Source: Axinella damicornis (lineage: Eukaryota > Porifera > Demospongiae > Axinellida > Axinellidae). Taken from it: a DNA stretch of 64,000 nt. Shown here one piece after another: positions 63,851 to 64,000 of this stretch. The position numbers and the translations under genes are program-made. The DNA is taken from NCBI GenBank assembly GCA_963931865.1, contig OZ007514.1, positions 11,209,478-11,273,477 on the forward strand. Direction: 5' to 3'. The notes under the pieces were generated by a model. The model ran no database searches, was not told the DNA's origin, and saw only the letters and a list, made by a program, of their open reading frames with translations. The stretch's first letter is position 1. Each line of letters opens with the position of its first letter.

Positions 63851-64000
63851 CTGAAAGAGATTGAGACAGCGAATTACATGAAGGCAGTAGAAATCAGCGT
63901 TGATAGGTAGCTGTCCTTATAGTCTCTATGGTATCTGCATGATCCAGAATAAAAGTAGTTGTGTAGATACCACGTATGTTAGTATGTACTTCAACAGGAA

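Overview
The window looks like nuclear DNA of an intron-containing animal, most likely a sponge (demosponge). The reasons are canonical GT-AG splice sites, phase-1 extracellular exon modules (ephrin-receptor ligand-binding-like, Cys-rich GCC-type, fibronectin type III), many short non-autonomous transposons, and a tandem family of large secreted-repeat/multipass membrane proteins of the 'Pmp-like' type that is abundant in sponges and other early animals. No rRNA, tRNA or CRISPR was recognised. One assembly gap lies at 42541-42740.

Region 1 (1-29.7 kb) holds four tandem + strand copies of one gene family: a signal peptide, a conserved Cys-containing N-terminus, about 10-20 GGGI/FTGNS beta-helix coils, a Cys-rich box, 8-10 membrane segments and a short cytoplasmic tail. 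Only the fourth copy (25216-29613) is intact as read. Copy 1 has no usable start codon, copy 2 has a one-base frameshift, and copy 3 has a one-base frameshift plus a 144-bp TTAA-flanked insertion. Relics of at least two further copies lie between copies 2 and 3.

Region 2 (30.4-32.5 kb) has a + strand two-exon gene of unknown family with an apparent frameshift and an in-frame UGA followed by 70 coding-like codons.

Region 3 (33.2-64 kb) is mostly minus-strand receptor material. Gene A (63.9 to 59.2 kb) has Cys-rich, FN3, FN3, Pro/Thr stalk and TM exons with a 23-residue tail. Gene B (53.5 to at least 47.4 kb) has a signal peptide, an Eph-type ligand-binding domain, two Cys-rich exons, FN3, a CPP-repeat stalk and FN3. 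Gene C (35.4 to 33.2 kb) has an FN3 half-domain, then a TM with a tyrosine-containing tail and no kinase. Minus-strand exons for small nuclear proteins (one with a SUMO-interaction motif) lie at 37.4-40.3 kb, next to a duplicated array of short + strand first exons (41.0-41.9 kb).

A segmental duplication links 42.7-45.8 kb to 54.0-58.5 kb. It supplies empty sites for several insertions, including three rolling-circle-like (Helitron-like) elements, two of them joined head to tail. At least six transposon families can be delimited by target-site duplications or terminal repeats.
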